Below, one piece after another: positions 61,900 through 64,000 of a stretch of DNA of 64,000 nt; position 1 is the first letter of the stretch; every line of letters starts with the position of its first letter. The position numbers were made by a program, and so were the translations under genes. Location of the stretch: NCBI RefSeq assembly GCF_029338315.1, contig NZ_CP119794.1, positions 2,232,001 through 2,296,000 of the forward strand, read 5' to 3'. Below the pieces are notes generated by a model that ran no database searches, had not been told where the DNA came from, and saw only the letters and a list, made by a program, of their open reading frames with translations. This DNA comes from Haloarcula regularis (lineage in GTDB: Archaea > Halobacteriota > Halobacteria > Halobacteriales > Haloarculaceae).

Positions 61900-62352
61900 T
61901 CAGTCGCTCCGGAGCGTCTCAATCTCGGCCTCGTCGACGCCCTGGCTCCAGGGCGACTCGCCGCCCTCGCCGTCTGTCTTGTACGTCCCGCGAGCGCTGG
62001 CCACGTGGTGGCCGTCGGCGTCGTACACCTCGACGTCGACGACGGCGACGCTGCCACCGTTCCGGACGACGTCGGCCTCGGCCCGGAGGTCGTCGGTCGC
62101 CGGCGCGAGGTAGTCCATCCGCATGTCCACCGTCGGCGAGATCGTCCCCGAGACGGAGACGACGGCCGCCCCGCCGACGGTGTCGGCCAGCGAGTAGGTG
62201 ACCCCGCCGTGGGCGATTCGGGTGGCGGGGTTCGAGGAGTGTTCCTCGCGCAGGGGGAGCCGGGCCTCCGCGTGGCCGTCCGCCGCGGCGGTCAGTTCCA
62301 TCCCGAGTTCCTCGACGAACGGAATCGCGTTGAAGGTCGCTGTGACGCTCAT
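61900..62352 (-). CDS. PaaI-like thioesterase
   Basis: 150-aa hot-dog-fold acyl-CoA thioesterase. Motifs are EEHSSNPATRIAHGGVTYSLADTVGGAAV (catalytic Asp/Glu region) and SVSGTISPTVDMRMDYLAPAT. It resembles PaaI, which releases dead-end phenylacetyl-CoA products, but the substrate cannot be specified. ATG at 62350-62352. Its stop begins 2 bp after the antiporter gene ends, converging with it. Confidence 0.85.
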   Translation of the reverse strand: MSVTATFNAIPFVEELGMELTAAADGHAEARLPLREEHSSNPATRIAHGGVTYSLADTVGGAAVVSVSGTISPTVDMRMDYLAPATDDLRAEADVVRNGGSVAVVDVEVYDADGHHVASARGTYKTDGEGGESPWSQGVDEAEIETLRSD

Positions 62353-62417
62353 CGCCCGGAGGTGGGTCCGCTCGGGCATAAGTCCACGAGAACTGCCGAC
62401 AACGGGCCGGCCGTGGG

Positions 62418-64000
62418 CTACTCGACGGTGAACTCGTCGAACTCGGCGATGCCCCTGGAGTTGGTGTGCGAGCAGGTGAACACCGCCGCGTCCTGGCGCG
62501 GCGCGGCGTCGGGCAGGTCGGCGCTGCCGACCGTGGTCCAGTCCTCGCCGTCCTTGCTGTAGGCGCCGGTGAACGTCTCGCCGTCGCGCTCGATGCGGAG
62601 CCACAGCGGGGCGTACGTCTCGGGGTCGCGGGCCTCGCTGTCGAGGTGGCCGTCGCCGTCGGCGTCCCAGGCGAACTGGAGGCCGTTGAACGGCGTCACC
62701 GCCAGCGCGACGTACCCGCCCGACTCGCCGGCGGCCGTCGCGTCGTTGCGGACCACGAGCCCGGATTTCGCCCAGTCGTGGCTGTCCTCCTGGCCGGTCA
62801 CCCTGGCGACGACGCGGTCGCCGTCTTCGAGGCACCCGGGGTCGACCACGGCGCCGTACTCGTCGTCGTCGGTCCAGACGTCGCGGCCGGCGGCGTTGAT
62901 ATGTAGGGTCTCGCCGTTCTGGTCGAGGCCGAACTCCGCGTCGCCGGTGGCGAACGTCGTCAGCCCGTCGGGAATCGGACGGGTCATCGGGATGCGGTCG
63001 TCGATGCGGAAGTCGTCGAACGTCGCCCGCCCGCCCTCGGCCGTGCTGGCGCTGTGGACGAGCGCGGCGTCCTGGCACTCGGCGGCCGACGCGACGGTGC
63101 AGGTCCCCACCGACTCCCAGGTCGTGCCGCCGTCGGTGCTGACGAGTCCCTCGTAGGTCGACCCCTCGCGCTCGAGGCGCAGGCGGACCGGCGTCGACCC
63201 GAAGGCCCCGACCGCGCGGTCGACGTGGCCGTCGTCGTCACCGTCCCACTGGAGCTGGACCCCGAGGTTTGGGGTCACGACCAGCGCGACGTAGCCCAGC
63301 GACTCACCGGGCGCGGTGACGTCGTTGCGCAGGACGATACCCGAGCGGGCGGTGGGGTCGGTGCCGGCCTGGGACGTGACTGCGGCCTCGACGCTCCCCC
63401 CGGTGCCCACGGCGTCGGGTTCGTAGACGGCGGTGTAGTCGTCGGTGCCGCCCCACAGGCCCTCGCCGGCCGTCTCGACGGTGAACTCCGCGGCGTCGTA
63501 GGCCACGTCGCCCTCGGGGGCCGACGAGAAGACCTCGTAGTGGCCGGGAATCGGATCCAGGTCGCCCGTCGCGGGCGTCAGGTGGACCGCCTGGCCGCCG
63601 CCGTGGGGAAGGGGCGCCCACAGCGTGTCGCCGCCCTCTATCTCGAAGTGCTGGACGTCGACGGCCGACTCGTAGCCGTAGGTCGTCGCCTTGTAGCCGT
63701 CCTGGTAGACGTGGGCGTCGTAGGTGCCAGTGAGGAAGTCCAGTTCGATGGGGACCCACTCCGGGTCGGCGACGGCCGTGCCGAGCCACCAGTCCTCGCC
63801 CGTGCGGCGGGCGATAGTGACGTGCTGGCCGATGTCGCCGGTCAGCACCCGCGTCTCGTCCCAGTCGACCGGGACGTCTTTGACGAACTGGAAGGCCTCG
63901 CGGTCGAAGTCGTAGTTCACGGGCCGGTCGGTCACCATCTGGAGGCCGCTGTGGAAGATGACCAGTTGCGCGAGTTCGCGGGCCCGGGTGTTGTTGACCC
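62418..64000 (-). CDS. GH97-like glycosidase, C-terminal part, with two tandem lectin-like domains
   Basis: The frame continues off the right edge, so only the C-terminal ~527 residues are present. First comes the end of a GH97-type alpha-glucosidase/galactosidase (LVIFHSGLQMVTDRPVNYD, VPVDWDETRVLTGDIGQHVTIARR). Two similar ~155-residue domains follow (SGIVLRNDVTAPGESLGYVALVV and SGLVVRNDATAAGESGGYVALAV), resembling the DUF1349/concanavalin-like modules of extracellular glycoside hydrolases. They may bind polysaccharide. The catalytic part is outside the window. Confidence 0.78.
   Translation of the reverse strand, partial: VNNTRARELAQLVIFHSGLQMVTDRPVNYDFDREAFQFVKDVPVDWDETRVLTGDIGQHVTIARRTGEDWWLGTAVADPEWVPIELDFLTGTYDAHVYQDGYKATTYGYESAVDVQHFEIEGGDTLWAPLPHGGGQAVHLTPATGDLDPIPGHYEVFSSAPEGDVAYDAAEFTVETAGEGLWGGTDDYTAVYEPDAVGTGGSVEAAVTSQAGTDPTARSGIVLRNDVTAPGESLGYVALVVTPNLGVQLQWDGDDDGHVDRAVGAFGSTPVRLRLEREGSTYEGLVSTDGGTTWESVGTCTVASAAECQDAALVHSASTAEGGRATFDDFRIDDRIPMTRPIPDGLTTFATGDAEFGLDQNGETLHINAAGRDVWTDDDEYGAVVDPGCLEDGDRVVARVTGQEDSHDWAKSGLVVRNDATAAGESGGYVALAVTPFNGLQFAWDADGDGHLDSEARDPETYAPLWLRIERDGETFTGAYSKDGEDWTTVGSADLPDAAPRQDAAVFTCSHTNSRGIAEFDEFTVE

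Overview
The window is a chromosomal segment of a halophilic archaeon (class Halobacteria, most likely a Haloarculaceae-type genome). The DNA is GC-rich throughout. Predicted proteins are strongly acidic (Asp/Glu-rich). The gene set is typical of Euryarchaeota: the small subunit of DNA polymerase D, a haloarchaeal RPA plus RPA-associated protein pair, MCM, TFB, an XPD/Rad3-type iron-sulfur helicase, a Ski2-like helicase, haloarchaeal PHA synthase genes, a glutamate-cysteine ligase, and many small CxxC zinc-ribbon proteins. Several genes appear to be transcribed without a leader, with a TATA-like box about 25-35 nt before the ATG.

Layout. 1-8.9 kb: signal peptidase (partial), DNA polymerase D small subunit, O-acetylhomoserine sulfhydrylase, phosphoserine phosphatase, XPD-like helicase, acetyl-CoA synthetase. 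9-25 kb: housekeeping and membrane genes (lipoprotein, CDF transporter, phosphodiesterase, winged-helix regulator, M29 aminopeptidase, YccF, radical SAM, MFS, PsiE-like, DUF373, tRNA-Arg, secreted metalloprotease, TRAM protein, SDR, CBS protein). 25-37.9 kb: mannose-1-phosphate guanylyltransferase, rpa3-rpap3, VOC protein, RHH regulator, tRNA-His with an HNH nuclease, site-2 protease, Ski2-like helicase, a large acidic two-domain protein, DASS/TrkA-C transporter. 37.9-40 kb: tRNA-Pro followed by 3'-end repeats, a less GC-rich pilin-like gene and a MITE-like element (a small accessory island). 40-48.5 kb: mcm, interrupted by two large inteins in its Walker A and Walker B regions, then a compact run of small genes ending in a MinD/ParA-like ATPase. 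48.5-56.7 kb: TFB, glutamate-cysteine ligase, flavin reductase, regulator, and the polyhydroxyalkanoate operon phaR-P-E-C. 56.9-64 kb: MaoC hydratase, hydrolase, OYE-family oxidoreductase, CPA/TrkA antiporter, thioesterase and the end of a GH97-like glycosidase.

Functional themes. Replication and repair genes recur (PolD small subunit, XPD, RPA, MCM, Ski2-like helicase). The second theme is carbon storage: the PHA granule operon phaR-P-E-C, with a divergently transcribed MaoC hydratase that could feed it (R)-3-hydroxyacyl-CoA, and acetyl-CoA synthetase elsewhere in the window.

Caveat for every reader. At least twelve genes, including normally indispensable ones such as mcm and the PolD small subunit, are broken by 1-2 nt length changes, nearly all in short homopolymers (about 15 sites). 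This looks like uncorrected sequence or assembly error rather than biology. I annotate the genes across these sites and give the position of each.
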